A stretch of 38,517 nt of DNA from positions 1 through 38,517 of the forward strand of contig JACKJI010000021.1 of NCBI GenBank assembly GCA_020638035.1. The letters run 5' to 3'. The stretch's first letter is position 1, and every line of letters starts with the position of its first letter. Positions 1 to 8,014 of the stretch are shown in pieces. The notes under the pieces are model-generated. The model saw only the letters and a list, made by a program, of their open reading frames with translations, was not told where the DNA came from and searched no databases. A program made the translations under genes and the position numbers. Source of the stretch: Hyphomicrobiaceae bacterium. Its GTDB lineage: Bacteria > Pseudomonadota > Alphaproteobacteria > Rhizobiales > Hyphomicrobiaceae.

Positions 1-435
1 CCGGTCTCGGAGATGATCGACGCCATCATTGTCGCGGTCAACTCGGGCGAGATCGACGATTTGCGGACCGCCATCGAATGGAACGAATTGCCGCCGGCAT
101 TCGGTCCTGACCGTATCGACGACCCGATTGGCTTCCTCAAGGAAGCCTCCGCCGACAAGTCCGGCCGCCAGATGCTGGCCATACTCGGCAACATGCTATC
201 GGTCGGCCCTGCGCGTCAGCCCATCGGCCGTGATCCGGAGAATACCGGTGTGTTCGTCTGGCCCTATCTCGCAGAACGCCCACTCGATGCGCTGACCCCC
301 GCCGAGGAGGTCGATCTTTATCGCCTCGTTCCCGCCGACGAGATCGCCCGCATGCGTGAGACCAAACGTTGGAGCTGGTATCGCCTGGTGATCGGTGCCG
401 ACGGAACATGGCACGCATTCATGCGACACGAGTAG
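1..435 (+). CDS. Conserved hypothetical protein, 5' end missing
   Basis: The reading frame is open from the first base and ends at a TAG, giving 144 visible residues. An ATG at base 13 has no Shine-Dalgarno sequence and the frame continues upstream of it, so the gene very probably starts outside the window. The visible part is soluble, with no membrane segment. It begins with a helical stretch (DAIIVAVNSGEIDDLRTAIE), has a central GNMLSVGP region and ends with an aromatic-rich segment (RWSWYRLVIGADGTWHAF). The composition resembles uncharacterised proteins common in Rhizobiales, in which an exported N-terminus precedes this domain; that is recollection of the family, not something shown here. 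I cannot assign a function. It runs in the same direction as the L,D-transpeptidase that follows 334 bases later. Confidence 0.75.
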   Translation, partial: PVSEMIDAIIVAVNSGEIDDLRTAIEWNELPPAFGPDRIDDPIGFLKEASADKSGRQMLAILGNMLSVGPARQPIGRDPENTGVFVWPYLAERPLDALTPAEEVDLYRLVPADEIARMRETKRWSWYRLVIGADGTWHAFMRHE

Positions 436-769
436 GCAGGCGACGCGCGCCCGCCGCACGCCAGATCATCGCCATCCCGAACACGGCTCTCAGACCGCGC
501 TTTTTCGATCAGCAACGGAGCGTGTGCCCTCAGCGGGCCGCCCCAGCGCCGCGTCAACCTTACCAGAATACGCGCCCGGATCAGGGGAACGGCCGGGTGG
601 CGCCCTGTTCAGTCGCCGTTCAGCCATCTCCGTTCACGCTGTTTTGTAGCTGCTGGGGGACACTGACCTGACTTTGCCACGCTTTTGCACTAGCGTCCCC
701 GCACGATAGGATTTCAAGGATGTATCTGCACGAGGCGTGCGTGCAGCATCCGCGTAACGGACGAGGAGC
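436..769. other. Intergenic region before the L,D-transpeptidase
   Basis: No convincing gene. Overlapping open frames here lack a ribosome binding site and protein-like composition. The region must hold the promoter of the transpeptidase gene, but I cannot point to clear -35 and -10 boxes. The last bases before 770 contain GAGGAG, a good ribosome binding site for that gene. Confidence 0.5.
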
Positions 770-1723
770 ATGCCTCAGATGACGCTGTTGAGAGCCATTG
801 CTGCCGCTAGCGGCGTCGCCGGCCTGATGGCGGCGGGCGCTATCGCCTTCACCATTCCTGCCGCGGCCCAGCAGTACTACGGCGGCTATGAGCGCGCCGA
901 ACGCGGCTTCGACATCGAGCCGGACCCCTATGCGCGGCCACGCTATCGCCGCTACAACCGCTGGCAGGACGAACAGTTCGACGACGAGCCAACCTATCGG
1001 CGCCCATCCTGGCGCGAGCGCTATCGCAACCGACGCAATCGCGACCGCTGGGCCGAGCCCGGCGTGCCCGACCTTCGCGACTGGCGTGGTCGCCGCATCT
1101 GGAATGGCGAGCGTTGGGCAGATCCCGCCGACGACGAGGACGACAGAGACGTCCGCGACAGCCAGCGTTCACGCCGCGATTTCACCGACGATCAGGATGC
1201 CGGCACGGGTAGCGACGAAGTCCGCAGCGGCGGCGAGCGCCCCGACATTGGGGCCAAGGCTCCGCCGATCGTGAACGTGCGGCTCGGCTTTGCGCCGGGC
1301 TCGATCGTCATCGACCAGTCGCAACGCAAGCTCTATTACGTGATCACGCCGACCACCGCGTACCGTTATGCGATTTCGGTCGGCCGAGAGGGCTTCTCCT
1401 GGACGGGCGTCGAGAAGGTGTCACGCATCGCCGACTGGCCGGACTGGTATCCGCCCGAGGAAATGCGCGAACGCGATCCCAAGCTGCCCAAGAAGATGAC
1501 CGGCGGCATCGACAATCCACTCGGCGTCAAGGCGATCTATCTCGGCAACACGCTCTATCGCATCCACGGCACCAACAATCCCAAGTCGATCGGTCAGGCA
1601 GCCTCGTCTGGCTGCTTCCGCATGTTGAACGCGCATGTCCTGCATCTGGCAGAGATCGTCGAAGTTGGTGCCGAGGTGCACGTGCTGAAACAGTTACCGC
1701 GAACGGTTGCGGAAGCGAGGTGA
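770..1723 (+). CDS. L,D-transpeptidase (YkuD domain), secreted, with long charged linker
   Basis: Exported enzyme expected to make 3-3 peptidoglycan cross-links or attach proteins to peptidoglycan in the periplasm. Of 317 residues, the first ~35 form a signal peptide (hydrophobic stretch ending near IPAAAQ). Residues ~36-165 are an unusual linker dominated by Arg, Tyr, Asp and Trp (for example YRNRRNRDRW), with no recognisable fold. Residues ~175-310 are the YkuD catalytic domain, starting at IVIDQSQRKLYY. The signature is complete: His266 in HGTNNP and the nucleophile Cys282 in SSGCFRM. The start at 770 is preceded by GAGGAG; a second ATG nine bases later is possible. Many Rhizobiales carry several ErfK/YbiS paralogues, so the individual role cannot be named. 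Confidence 0.93.
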   Translation: MPQMTLLRAIAAASGVAGLMAAGAIAFTIPAAAQQYYGGYERAERGFDIEPDPYARPRYRRYNRWQDEQFDDEPTYRRPSWRERYRNRRNRDRWAEPGVPDLRDWRGRRIWNGERWADPADDEDDRDVRDSQRSRRDFTDDQDAGTGSDEVRSGGERPDIGAKAPPIVNVRLGFAPGSIVIDQSQRKLYYVITPTTAYRYAISVGREGFSWTGVEKVSRIADWPDWYPPEEMRERDPKLPKKMTGGIDNPLGVKAIYLGNTLYRIHGTNNPKSIGQAASSGCFRMLNAHVLHLAEIVEVGAEVHVLKQLPRTVAEAR

Positions 1724-1847
1724 CGAGCTTCGCGCCGGACAGACGTCACCGCCGCTCGCTTCCTTGATGTGTCGTGCCGGCCTGTCCTTGATGCTCCTTT
1801 TCTTGATGCTCAAATGCTTTGAACACACCCCGTCCGAAGAGCGCGCG

Positions 1848-3179
1848 TTATAGGCCGGCCTCCAGGAAGCGCACGGGCTCGCCCGTTGCCGCTCCCAGAA
1901 TTTCGCCCTGCCACATCACGCGCCGGCCACGCACGAATGTTCCCACAGGCCAGCCTGTTACGTCCTTGCCGTCATAGGGCGTCCAGCCGCAGCGACTCTC
2001 GATCCAGGAGTTGCGGATTGTCTCGCGTCGCTTCAGATCGACCACCGTCAGATCCGCATCGTAGCCGACCGCGACGCGACCTTTGTCAGCGATGCCGAAC
2101 AGCCGTTGCGGCCCATGGCTTGTCAGATCGACGAAGCGTTGTAGCGACAGACGGCCTGCGTTGACATGATCGAGCATCACCGGCACCAGCGTCTGCACAC
2201 CGGTCATGCCCGAGTGCGAGCCGGGATAGGCATGGTCCTTCTCCTCGCGCGTATGCGGCGCATGGTCGGACCCCAGCACATCGACGATGCCAGACCTCAG
2301 GCCCGCCCATATCGCATCACGATGGCGCGCATCACGCACGGGCGGGTTCATCTGCACATAGGTGCCAAGCCGCTCGTAGCACTCCGGTGCCGCCAGCGTC
2401 AGATGATGCGGCGTAACCTCCACCGATACCCAGCGCTTGTGGTCAACGAGATAGGACATCTCCGCCGCGCTCGATATGTGCAGCACATGCACGCGCCGCC
2501 GATACTTCTCCGCGAGCGTGGCAAGTTCGGTTGTCGCCATCAGTGCCGCTGTCTCATCGCGCCAAACAGGATGCGATGCGGGATCGCCTGCCACCCGCTC
2601 ACCCATCCGCGAGTTGAGCCGCGCCTCGTTTTCTGCATGGAAGGCGGCGCGACGTGACAACTTCGCGATGATGCGGTCGAGACTCGATGTGTCATCGACC
2701 AAGAGATCACCCGTCGACGACCCCATGAACACCTTGATGCCGGCCGACGCTTCCAGCCGTTCGAGCACCGGGATGTCGTCGACATTCTCGCGCGTGCCCC
2801 CGACATAGAAGGCGAAATCGCAGAACATGCGATGGCGCGCGCGTGCAACCTTGTCGGCGAGCAGCTCAGCCGTCGTCGTCAACGGCTTTGTGTTGGGCAT
2901 CTCGAAAACGGCCGTAACGCCGCCCATCACCGCCGCGCGGCTGCCCGTCTCCAGATCCTCCTTGTGCGTAAGGCCCGGCTCGCGGAAATGCACCTGACTG
3001 TCGATGATGCCGGGCAGGATGGTGAGCCCTCTGGCGTCGATCACCTCTGCAGCCTGCGAGGAGTCCACGTCTCCGAGCGCCGCAATCCGCCCATTTCGGA
3101 TGCCGACGTCCGAAGCACCGACCCCGTCGTGGTTGCACACTGTTCCGCCCTTCAGCACGAGATCGAAGCCGTGAGCCAT
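1848..3179 (-). CDS. Dihydroorotase-like amidohydrolase (PyrC class I family)
   Basis: A 443-residue member of the cyclic amidohydrolase family (dihydroorotase, allantoinase, hydantoinase). Seen motifs: DSQVHFREPG near residue 65, where the classical metal motif is DxHxHxREPG; MPNTKPLT; IKVFMGSSTG; HILH-like VHVLHISSAAE; VEVTPHHL; NPPVRD; and the catalytic GSDHAPHTREEK. The first His of the HxH motif is replaced by Gln. Dihydroorotase activity in pyrimidine synthesis is the conventional annotation; the substitution leaves a different cyclic amide substrate, or a non-catalytic partner of aspartate carbamoyltransferase, possible. The ATG at 3179 is preceded by GGGGAG on the minus strand. A longer open frame upstream overlaps the divergent ygfZ gene and is not coding. 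Its neighbours suggest only loose clustering. Confidence 0.88.
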   Translation of the reverse strand: MAHGFDLVLKGGTVCNHDGVGASDVGIRNGRIAALGDVDSSQAAEVIDARGLTILPGIIDSQVHFREPGLTHKEDLETGSRAAVMGGVTAVFEMPNTKPLTTTAELLADKVARARHRMFCDFAFYVGGTRENVDDIPVLERLEASAGIKVFMGSSTGDLLVDDTSSLDRIIAKLSRRAAFHAENEARLNSRMGERVAGDPASHPVWRDETAALMATTELATLAEKYRRRVHVLHISSAAEMSYLVDHKRWVSVEVTPHHLTLAAPECYERLGTYVQMNPPVRDARHRDAIWAGLRSGIVDVLGSDHAPHTREEKDHAYPGSHSGMTGVQTLVPVMLDHVNAGRLSLQRFVDLTSHGPQRLFGIADKGRVAVGYDADLTVVDLKRRETIRNSWIESRCGWTPYDGKDVTGWPVGTFVRGRRVMWQGEILGAATGEPVRFLEAGL

Positions 3180-3331
3180 TGCACACTCCCCTGGGGTTGC
3201 CGCCGCAAGCGCCCGCCCGCCTTGCGCCGCCTGCGCTCGATACCTAGAATCTCCCGATCGAGAAACCAAGAGCCGTTTGCCCGCCCCAGCACGGGCGCAT
3301 GGCAATCGTCCGAATTGAAATTGAGCAACCG

Positions 3332-4234
3332 ATGTCCAAATGCCGAATGGCCTTGCTGCCCGACCGCGGGGTTCTCGCCATAACCGGCGAGGACCGGGAG
3401 AAACTCGTGCAAGGCATCGCCACCAATGACCTTGCGCGGCTGGAAACCGAGCGCGCGCTCCACACCGGCCTCTTGTCCCCGCAAGGCAAGATCCTGTTCG
3501 ACTTCTTTGTTGTCCGCACAACGGACGCCCTGCTCATCGAGACGGCACGCGCTTCTGTTGCTGCCCTGAAGCAGCGCCTCGACATGTATCGCCTGCGCGC
3601 CAAGGCCGATGTCGCCGACGTCAGCGGACGGTATACGGTCGTGGTCTGCTGGGGTGGTCCTCACGCGCCCGATCACGAAGGCTCACCCACCGTCGGCTTC
3701 AGCGATCCGCGTCATCCCGAGCTCGGCACGCGCCATCTCGCGTCGCTGGAGAGCGAATGGAACTGCGATGCCGAAGGTGCTGAGGCCGCGACCCAGGATG
3801 ATTATCACGCGCACCGCATCGCCATCGGCGTGCCCGAGGCCGGCCGCGACTTCGCACTGGGGGATACCTTCCCGCACGAAGCGCTCTACGATCAGACGCG
3901 ATCAGTCTCCTTCACCAAGGGCTGCTACGTCGGTCAGGAGGTGGTGAGCCGCATGCAGCACCGCGCGACGGCGCGCAAGCGCGTCGTACCAGTTGTTTCA
4001 AGCTCCGCCTTGCCGGAGCCCGGCAGCGCCATCCGTGCCGGCGATGTCACCATCGGCACGTTGGGTTCCGTTGCCGGCACGCGCGCCCTTGCCATGCTTC
4101 GCCTCGATCGCGTTGCCGAATTCCGCAACAAGGGCATCGCCATCACCGCCGGCAGCGCGCCGATAGAGATCAAGCTGCCAGATTGGGTCACATTCCCGCT
4201 GGTGCCACCCGATGCCGCAGGCACCGCGTCATGA
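3332..4234 (+). CDS. ygfZ: YgfZ/GcvT-like folate-binding Fe-S cluster repair protein
   Basis: About 300 residues, the size of YgfZ (IbaG-interacting, COG0354) proteins, which use tetrahydrofolate to maintain certain iron-sulfur enzymes in the cytoplasm. Seen: an N-terminal GcvT-like motif (LLPDRGVLAITGEDREKLVQ, then GIATNDLARL) and the family signature KGCYVGQEVVSRMQHR with its conserved Cys, followed by a C-terminal barrel domain. The absence of the complete glycine-cleavage T-protein length and the KGCYxGQE motif separate it from GcvT. Start choice: in-frame ATGs lie at 3299, 3332 and 3347; I favour 3332 because of GAGC just upstream and family alignment from memory, without certainty. It overlaps tag by four bases (ATGA), which suggests translational coupling. 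Confidence 0.9.
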   Translation: MSKCRMALLPDRGVLAITGEDREKLVQGIATNDLARLETERALHTGLLSPQGKILFDFFVVRTTDALLIETARASVAALKQRLDMYRLRAKADVADVSGRYTVVVCWGGPHAPDHEGSPTVGFSDPRHPELGTRHLASLESEWNCDAEGAEAATQDDYHAHRIAIGVPEAGRDFALGDTFPHEALYDQTRSVSFTKGCYVGQEVVSRMQHRATARKRVVPVVSSSALPEPGSAIRAGDVTIGTLGSVAGTRALAMLRLDRVAEFRNKGIAITAGSAPIEIKLPDWVTFPLVPPDAAGTAS

Positions 4235-4851
4235 CGGCTGAACACGGCAAGCCGGCGCACCGCTGTCCTTGGCCAGGAATCGCCGATCCCGAGTATGCGC
4301 GCTATCACGACGAGGAATGGGGTGTGCCGCTCGCCGATGACCGCATGCTGTTCGAAAAGCTTGTGCTGGAGGGCTTCCAGTCGGGCCTCTCCTGGCTGAC
4401 GATCCTCAGGAAACGCGACAACTTCCGCCGCGCCTTCGCCGGTTTCGCACCCGAGCGCATCGCCCGCTTCAAGGACCGAGACATTGCCCGGTTGATGAGC
4501 GATGCCGGCATCGTGCGCAACCGGCTGAAGATCGAGGCGACCATCGCCAATGCCGGCGCGTTCCTGAAGTTGCAGGACAAAGGTGGCCTTGCCACCTTGA
4601 TGTGGCGTATCGCCAACCAAGACCAGCCAACAGGCCGCGCAGCGCCGCGCACACTGTCCGATGTGCCGGCCACCACCGAGGCCTCGCACCGCTTGTCGCG
4701 GGCTTTGAAAGCCGAAGGTTTCCGCTTCGTCGGCCCGACCACGATCTACGCGTTGATGCAATCGGCAGGCATGGTCAACGATCACCTCGCCGGCTGCCAT
4801 CGTCGCGGACACTGCCAGCGCCTACAGGACGCCTTCGTTCCGCCCTCTTGA
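4231..4851 (+). CDS. tag: DNA-3-methyladenine glycosylase I
   Basis: Base-excision repair enzyme that removes 3-methyladenine from alkylated DNA. The 206-residue product has the expected Tag features: the start motif RCPWPG with the first zinc Cys, YHDEEWGVPL, the catalytic/recognition region LFEKLVLEGFQSGLSW, RNRLKIEATIANA, and the C-terminal GFRFVGPTTIYALMQSAGMVNDH followed by the remaining zinc ligands in CHRRGHC (shown here in pieces). The length matches the family. The start at 4231 overlaps the ygfZ stop as ATGA, so the longer frame from 4183 is rejected. No SOS or Ada-type box is visible, and expression probably depends on the ygfZ promoter. Confidence 0.95.
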   Translation: MTAEHGKPAHRCPWPGIADPEYARYHDEEWGVPLADDRMLFEKLVLEGFQSGLSWLTILRKRDNFRRAFAGFAPERIARFKDRDIARLMSDAGIVRNRLKIEATIANAGAFLKLQDKGGLATLMWRIANQDQPTGRAAPRTLSDVPATTEASHRLSRALKAEGFRFVGPTTIYALMQSAGMVNDHLAGCHRRGHCQRLQDAFVPPS

Positions 4852-4926
4852 TCGCAGGTGAGATGGCACACGCAAAGCCCGCAGCGAGTCCACGACGCCT
4901 CGGAACCACACACGACCGAAAGAGCC

Positions 4927-5589
4927 ATGCACGCACCCAAAACCGCACAAGCTCCCACACCGATCTCCACGGCCTCGGCCCCAGGCCAACCCGCCGTGAA
5001 GCCGCACCGCGCCTGGCAGCGCATGCTGTCCGGCCGTCGTCTCGACCTGCTCGATCCCAATCCTACTGACATCGCCATCGAGGACATTGCGCACGGCCTC
5101 GCCCGAGTCGCACGCTGGAACGGCCAGACGATCGGCGAACACGCCTTCTCGGTCGCCCAGCACGTACTCGTGGTGGAAGACATTGCCGCGGACCGCAATC
5201 CGGGCTGGCACGTTTCGTGGCGCCGCGCCGCGCTGCTCCACGATGCACCCGAATACGTTGTCGGCGACCTGATCAGTCCGTTCAAAACGGCCATCGGCTT
5301 CGATTACAAGGCCTTCGAGAACCGGCTTCTGGAGGCGGTCCATCACCGCTTTGCCCTGCCTGCGCGCCTGCCCGAGGAGATCACCGTGGAGATCAAGGCG
5401 GCCGACCACATCGCTGCCTACTTCGAGGCGACGGTGCTTGCCGGCTTCGCAGAGGACGAGGCGCTTCTCTATTTCGGTTCGCCAGAGGGCATCAGCGCGT
5501 CACTGTCGCATCGGCTTTCGGCACTGACACCGATGCCTGCCGCGACGGCCCAACAGGCGTTCCTGGAACGCTTTTGCAGTCTCGCCTGA
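4927..5589 (+). CDS. HD-domain phosphohydrolase (YfbR-like)
   Basis: A 220-residue protein with a single metal-dependent HD domain. Seen metal-binding residues are His in GEHAFSVAQH, the His-Asp pair in ALLHDAPEYVVGDLISPFK and an Asp in KAADHIAAY. This layout (HD domain with a following PEYVVGD segment) resembles YfbR-type 5'-deoxynucleotidases, which dephosphorylate dNMPs, but substrate cannot be read from sequence. The first ~30 residues are a Pro/Ala/Thr-rich tail outside the domain. The ATG at 4927 has GAAAGAG at good spacing; an open extension to 4858 has no such signal. It lies 75 bases after tag, in the same direction, likely in one transcript with ygfZ and tag. Confidence 0.87.
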   Translation: MHAPKTAQAPTPISTASAPGQPAVKPHRAWQRMLSGRRLDLLDPNPTDIAIEDIAHGLARVARWNGQTIGEHAFSVAQHVLVVEDIAADRNPGWHVSWRRAALLHDAPEYVVGDLISPFKTAIGFDYKAFENRLLEAVHHRFALPARLPEEITVEIKAADHIAAYFEATVLAGFAEDEALLYFGSPEGISASLSHRLSALTPMPAATAQQAFLERFCSLA

Positions 5590-5723
5590 CGAGGCCGAAT
5601 TCTGTTCGCCTTGCCGGCTCCGGATTGCTTCGTGAATCCGCCTGGGCTTTTGGGTCATTGCCGCTGGCATCGAATGCCGCCATAAGCCTGCCGCCCGCCG
5701 CGGGGCGGAAGACCAAGACCGGC

Positions 5724-6260
5724 ATGATGACCACACCGCCCAATACGATTGCCGTGTGCTCAATGCAGCGTATCGATGAGACGATCGCTGCAACGGGTGC
5801 TACGCGCCTCGTCAGCGTCGTCAATGCTCACCTGATGCCACCAACGCCCTCTACGATCGACCCAGCGTTGCATCTGCGCCTGCCGATCACCGATGCACGC
5901 CCGCCGCGCGGCAGCGGACAACATCCGGCGAGACCTCACGTGCAGGCGCTGATCGCCTTCATCAGAGCATGGCCGCAGGATGCGCCAATGCTGATCCACT
6001 GCTTTTCGGGCCTCAATCGCTCCCCGGCTGCTGCCTACATCGCCCTGGCCGTGCTGAACCCCGATGTGCCCGAGACGCTCATCGCCTATCGCCTTCGCGC
6101 CGCGTCGGAGACCGCAGCTCCCAATCTCGGAATGGTCGGCCTCGCAGATCTCGAACTCGGCCGCCGCGGCCACCTCATCTCCGCACTCGAGTTGATTGGC
6201 CCCGGCCAACCCGCCGCCGAAGGGCGCCCATTCACACTGTCGGCCTCCTTCAGCCCGTGA
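5724..6260 (+). CDS. Protein tyrosine phosphatase-like (dual-specificity fold)
   Basis: A 178-residue protein with the P-loop of cysteine phosphatases: HCFSGLNRSP, giving Cys93-x5-Arg99 counted from the ATG at 5724. An upstream Asp in LPITDARPP (around residue 57) is in position to be the general acid. This family in Rhizobiales is annotated only as tyrosine phosphatase; whether it acts on proteins, nucleotides or inositol phosphates is unknown. Two consecutive ATGs (5724 and 5727) are possible starts. The open frame extends far upstream into the HD gene in another frame, but that part is not protein-like. It is the last gene of the ygfZ-tag-HD run, 134 bases after it, so its own promoter is possible. 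Confidence 0.85.
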   Translation: MMTTPPNTIAVCSMQRIDETIAATGATRLVSVVNAHLMPPTPSTIDPALHLRLPITDARPPRGSGQHPARPHVQALIAFIRAWPQDAPMLIHCFSGLNRSPAAAYIALAVLNPDVPETLIAYRLRAASETAAPNLGMVGLADLELGRRGHLISALELIGPGQPAAEGRPFTLSASFSP

Positions 6261-6428
6261 TGAGCCTCATGGTGGAAGGAGGCCGCAGCAATGCCCCTGC
6301 GCTCACCCGGGGCGACATCCTTTAACCAAACCGCCCTTGTGAAATCCAAAGACGGTCGGCCGTAGGCCTGGGTGAACGGCAATTTCGAATGGCGGAGGGA
6401 GCCCAGCGCTTCAATCACAGTCTTTATA

Positions 6429-6459
6429 TTTTTCGGAGCAAATGTGTTGTTCCGAAAAA
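6429..6459. promoter_or_regulatory. 12-bp palindrome upstream of nadQ
   Basis: The left arm TTTTTCGGAGCA (6429-6440) faces the right arm TGTTCCGAAAAA (6448-6459) across a 7-base spacer, with only a single G-T mismatch. It lies 66 bases before the nadQ start, in an AT-rich patch. On both strands the T-run is in the 5' arm and the A-run in the 3' arm, the opposite of a rho-independent terminator, so a protein-binding site or a leader hairpin is more likely. The arms do not match the nadA operators. Confidence 0.5.
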
Positions 6460-6524
6460 CGCCACGATCGAGACTTACTCGGTCCTTGGCAGGGAGGGCG
6501 TGATTCGAAGCCTGGGGGATATGA

Positions 6525-7562
6525 TTGAAACACGCTTTAGAAGTTGCAAAGGCTCCAGCTGTGCGCCGTGAGCCTCTAATCCGGAAAGACGCACCCTCTG
6601 TTGAGATCGGTCTCAACGCCGCGATCGTTTCCGTGCACAAGGACGAGCCGGTGGTCTTGGTTGTTCGCGAGACCCCCGACAGTATCGGCGCGGCAGACAG
6701 CCTGCCATCCGGACCGTTTTCTCCACGCGAGCATCGCACGCTGGAGATAGGTCTGCGCGCCTGGGTCCACGAGCAGACTGGGCTCGATTTCGGCTACGTC
6801 GAGCAGCTTTATACGTTCGGCGACCGCGGTCGGCATGCTCTCGCCGAGGATCGTGACCCGCATGTCGTCTCGATTGGATATCTGGCACTGACACATATCA
6901 ACGAGACCGCCGAGTTGCAGCGCGGAACCTGGCACAGCTGGTACCAGTATTTCCCGTGGGAAGATTGGCGCCGTGGTCGTCCCGCAATCGTTGACGCTCA
7001 GTTGGTCCCACGCCTCAAAGCATGGGCGGAAATGCCGGCGATGAGAGCAACGCCGAACCGCCCGGTTGAGCGCGCGGAACGGTTGCGGATGTGCTTTGGC
7101 ACCGACGGCGGCGCATGGGATGAGGAAAAGGTTCTCGACCGCTACGAGCTTCTCTATGAGGCCGGCCTCGTCGATGAAGCACGTCGGGACAGGCCCGAGA
7201 TTGCAATCGCCAACACCGACGGCCCGCAGCTCGGCACCCCCATGATCTATGATCACCGTCGCATCCTCGCGACCGCGATCAGCCGCGTTCGCGCGAAGAT
7301 CAAATATCGTCCGGTCATCTTCGAGCTGATGCCCAACGAGTTCACGCTCTACGAGTTGCAGAAGACTGTAGAGGCCATTCTCGGTCCGCATCTGCATAAG
7401 CAGAACTTCCGTCGCCTCGTGGAAAGCGCCGGACTGGTCGAGCCGACCGGACAGGTCAAGACGCGCACTGGCGGCCGTCCGGCCAAATTGTTCCGCTTCC
7501 GCAGGGAGGTCGTTCTGGAGCGACCGGCACCAGGCGTCCGCGTCAAGCCGGGCCGCGCCTGA
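6525..7562 (+). CDS. nadQ: NadQ-type transcriptional regulator (degenerate Nudix plus winged helix)
   Basis: Predicted repressor of NAD synthesis. Residues ~25-190 are a Nudix fold starting at VEIGLNAAIVSV; the Nudix box is degenerate (GLRAWVHEQTG in place of the REx2EExG core), as expected for a ligand sensor rather than a hydrolase. Residues ~240-330 are a winged helix-turn-helix domain: FTLYELQKTVEAILG, HKQNFRRLVESAGLV and the wing TRTGGRPAKLFRF. This architecture is that of NrtR/NadQ regulators, which sense ADP-ribose- or NAD-type nucleotides. It stands directly upstream of nadABC, whose control region carries matching palindromes. Start is uncertain: TTG at 6525 (GGGGGA upstream) or GTG at 6561 (AAAGG upstream). 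Confidence 0.9.
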   Translation: MKHALEVAKAPAVRREPLIRKDAPSVEIGLNAAIVSVHKDEPVVLVVRETPDSIGAADSLPSGPFSPREHRTLEIGLRAWVHEQTGLDFGYVEQLYTFGDRGRHALAEDRDPHVVSIGYLALTHINETAELQRGTWHSWYQYFPWEDWRRGRPAIVDAQLVPRLKAWAEMPAMRATPNRPVERAERLRMCFGTDGGAWDEEKVLDRYELLYEAGLVDEARRDRPEIAIANTDGPQLGTPMIYDHRRILATAISRVRAKIKYRPVIFELMPNEFTLYELQKTVEAILGPHLHKQNFRRLVESAGLVEPTGQVKTRTGGRPAKLFRFRREVVLERPAPGVRVKPGRA

Positions 7563-7888
7563 CAAAGGGCGGCCGTGGCGAGGGGAAGTTCACTGCAACA
7601 GAGCCCCGAGCAGACATCGCGCAGGCGCTACTCTGGCGCCTGCCGGCAAATGCTCAGCTCGAAGCCGATGCTGATCGGCAAAGTCTGCAATTGTCCTCGC
7701 AATGGCGCTCAGATGATCGCGGCACGACCGCTACCATCTTGAACGCCACTACACCCACGGCAGGCCAAGAATCCGCGTGCAGCGCGCAAGCAAATTGCGC
7801 GCTGCCTGATCAGCGTCGTCTCGTGTGCTGATTTTTCGCAGGCGGCTCTGGAATTCATGCATGAAGTGACCTAAATTATATACAGGCA
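7563..7888. other. Non-coding region between nadQ and the nadA operators
   Basis: No gene is supported; short open frames here lack ribosome binding sites. The GC content drops towards the right end (around CTAAATTATATACAGG at 7871-7886), as expected for a promoter region. I could not fix a -35/-10 pair with confidence. Confidence 0.5.
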
Positions 7889-7905
7889 ATGCTCTGAAAG
7901 AGCAT
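7889..7905. promoter_or_regulatory. Predicted NadQ operator 1
   Basis: Perfect palindrome ATGCTC-N5-GAGCAT followed by ATTAA. It is the distal of two copies, 110 bases before the nadA start. Assignment to NadQ is inferred from adjacency and from the identical arms of both copies. Confidence 0.75.
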
Positions 7906-7911
7906 ATTAAA

Positions 7912-7940
7912 TGGCAAACCGGCGGTGCCGGTATTTGCCA
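7912..7940. promoter_or_regulatory. Imperfect palindrome midway between the two operators
   Basis: TGGCAAACCGGC (7912-7923) pairs with GCCGG and TTTGCCA (7927-7931 and 7934-7940) around a GGT loop, with a TA bulge on the right: 12 pairs in all. Its centre (about 7926) nearly coincides with the midpoint of the flanking operators (7928). It could be a site for a second protein, a cruciform, or a leader RNA hairpin if transcription starts upstream. Confidence 0.45.
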
Positions 7941-7950
7941 GGCTCTAGAA

Positions 7951-7967
7951 ATGCTCGTTTTGAGCAT
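7951..7967. promoter_or_regulatory. Predicted NadQ operator 2
   Basis: Second perfect ATGCTC-N5-GAGCAT palindrome, again followed by ATTAA, 47 bases before the nadA ATG. Only the five spacer bases differ from operator 1 (GTTTT against TGAAA). Centre-to-centre distance to operator 1 is 62 bases, close to six helical turns, so both would face the same side of the DNA. Confidence 0.8.
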
Positions 7968-8014
7968 ATTAATTGGACCGCGAAATCACGGTCCATCGCG
8001 TGAAAGGGATCGAC

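Noticed and set aside
3180..3521. 114-codon N-terminal extension of the dihydroorotase-like protein
   Set aside because: It is Arg/Gly-rich shadow sequence antisense to ygfZ; the ATG at 3179 has a good ribosome binding site and a conserved start.
6429..6459. Rho-independent terminator after the tyrosine phosphatase gene
   Set aside because: The T-run is in the 5' arm and no T-run follows the stem on either strand.
6576..7565. 329-residue minus-strand open frame opposite nadQ
   Set aside because: The plus strand encodes a recognisable Nudix/winged-helix regulator over the same bases; the minus frame has no motifs.
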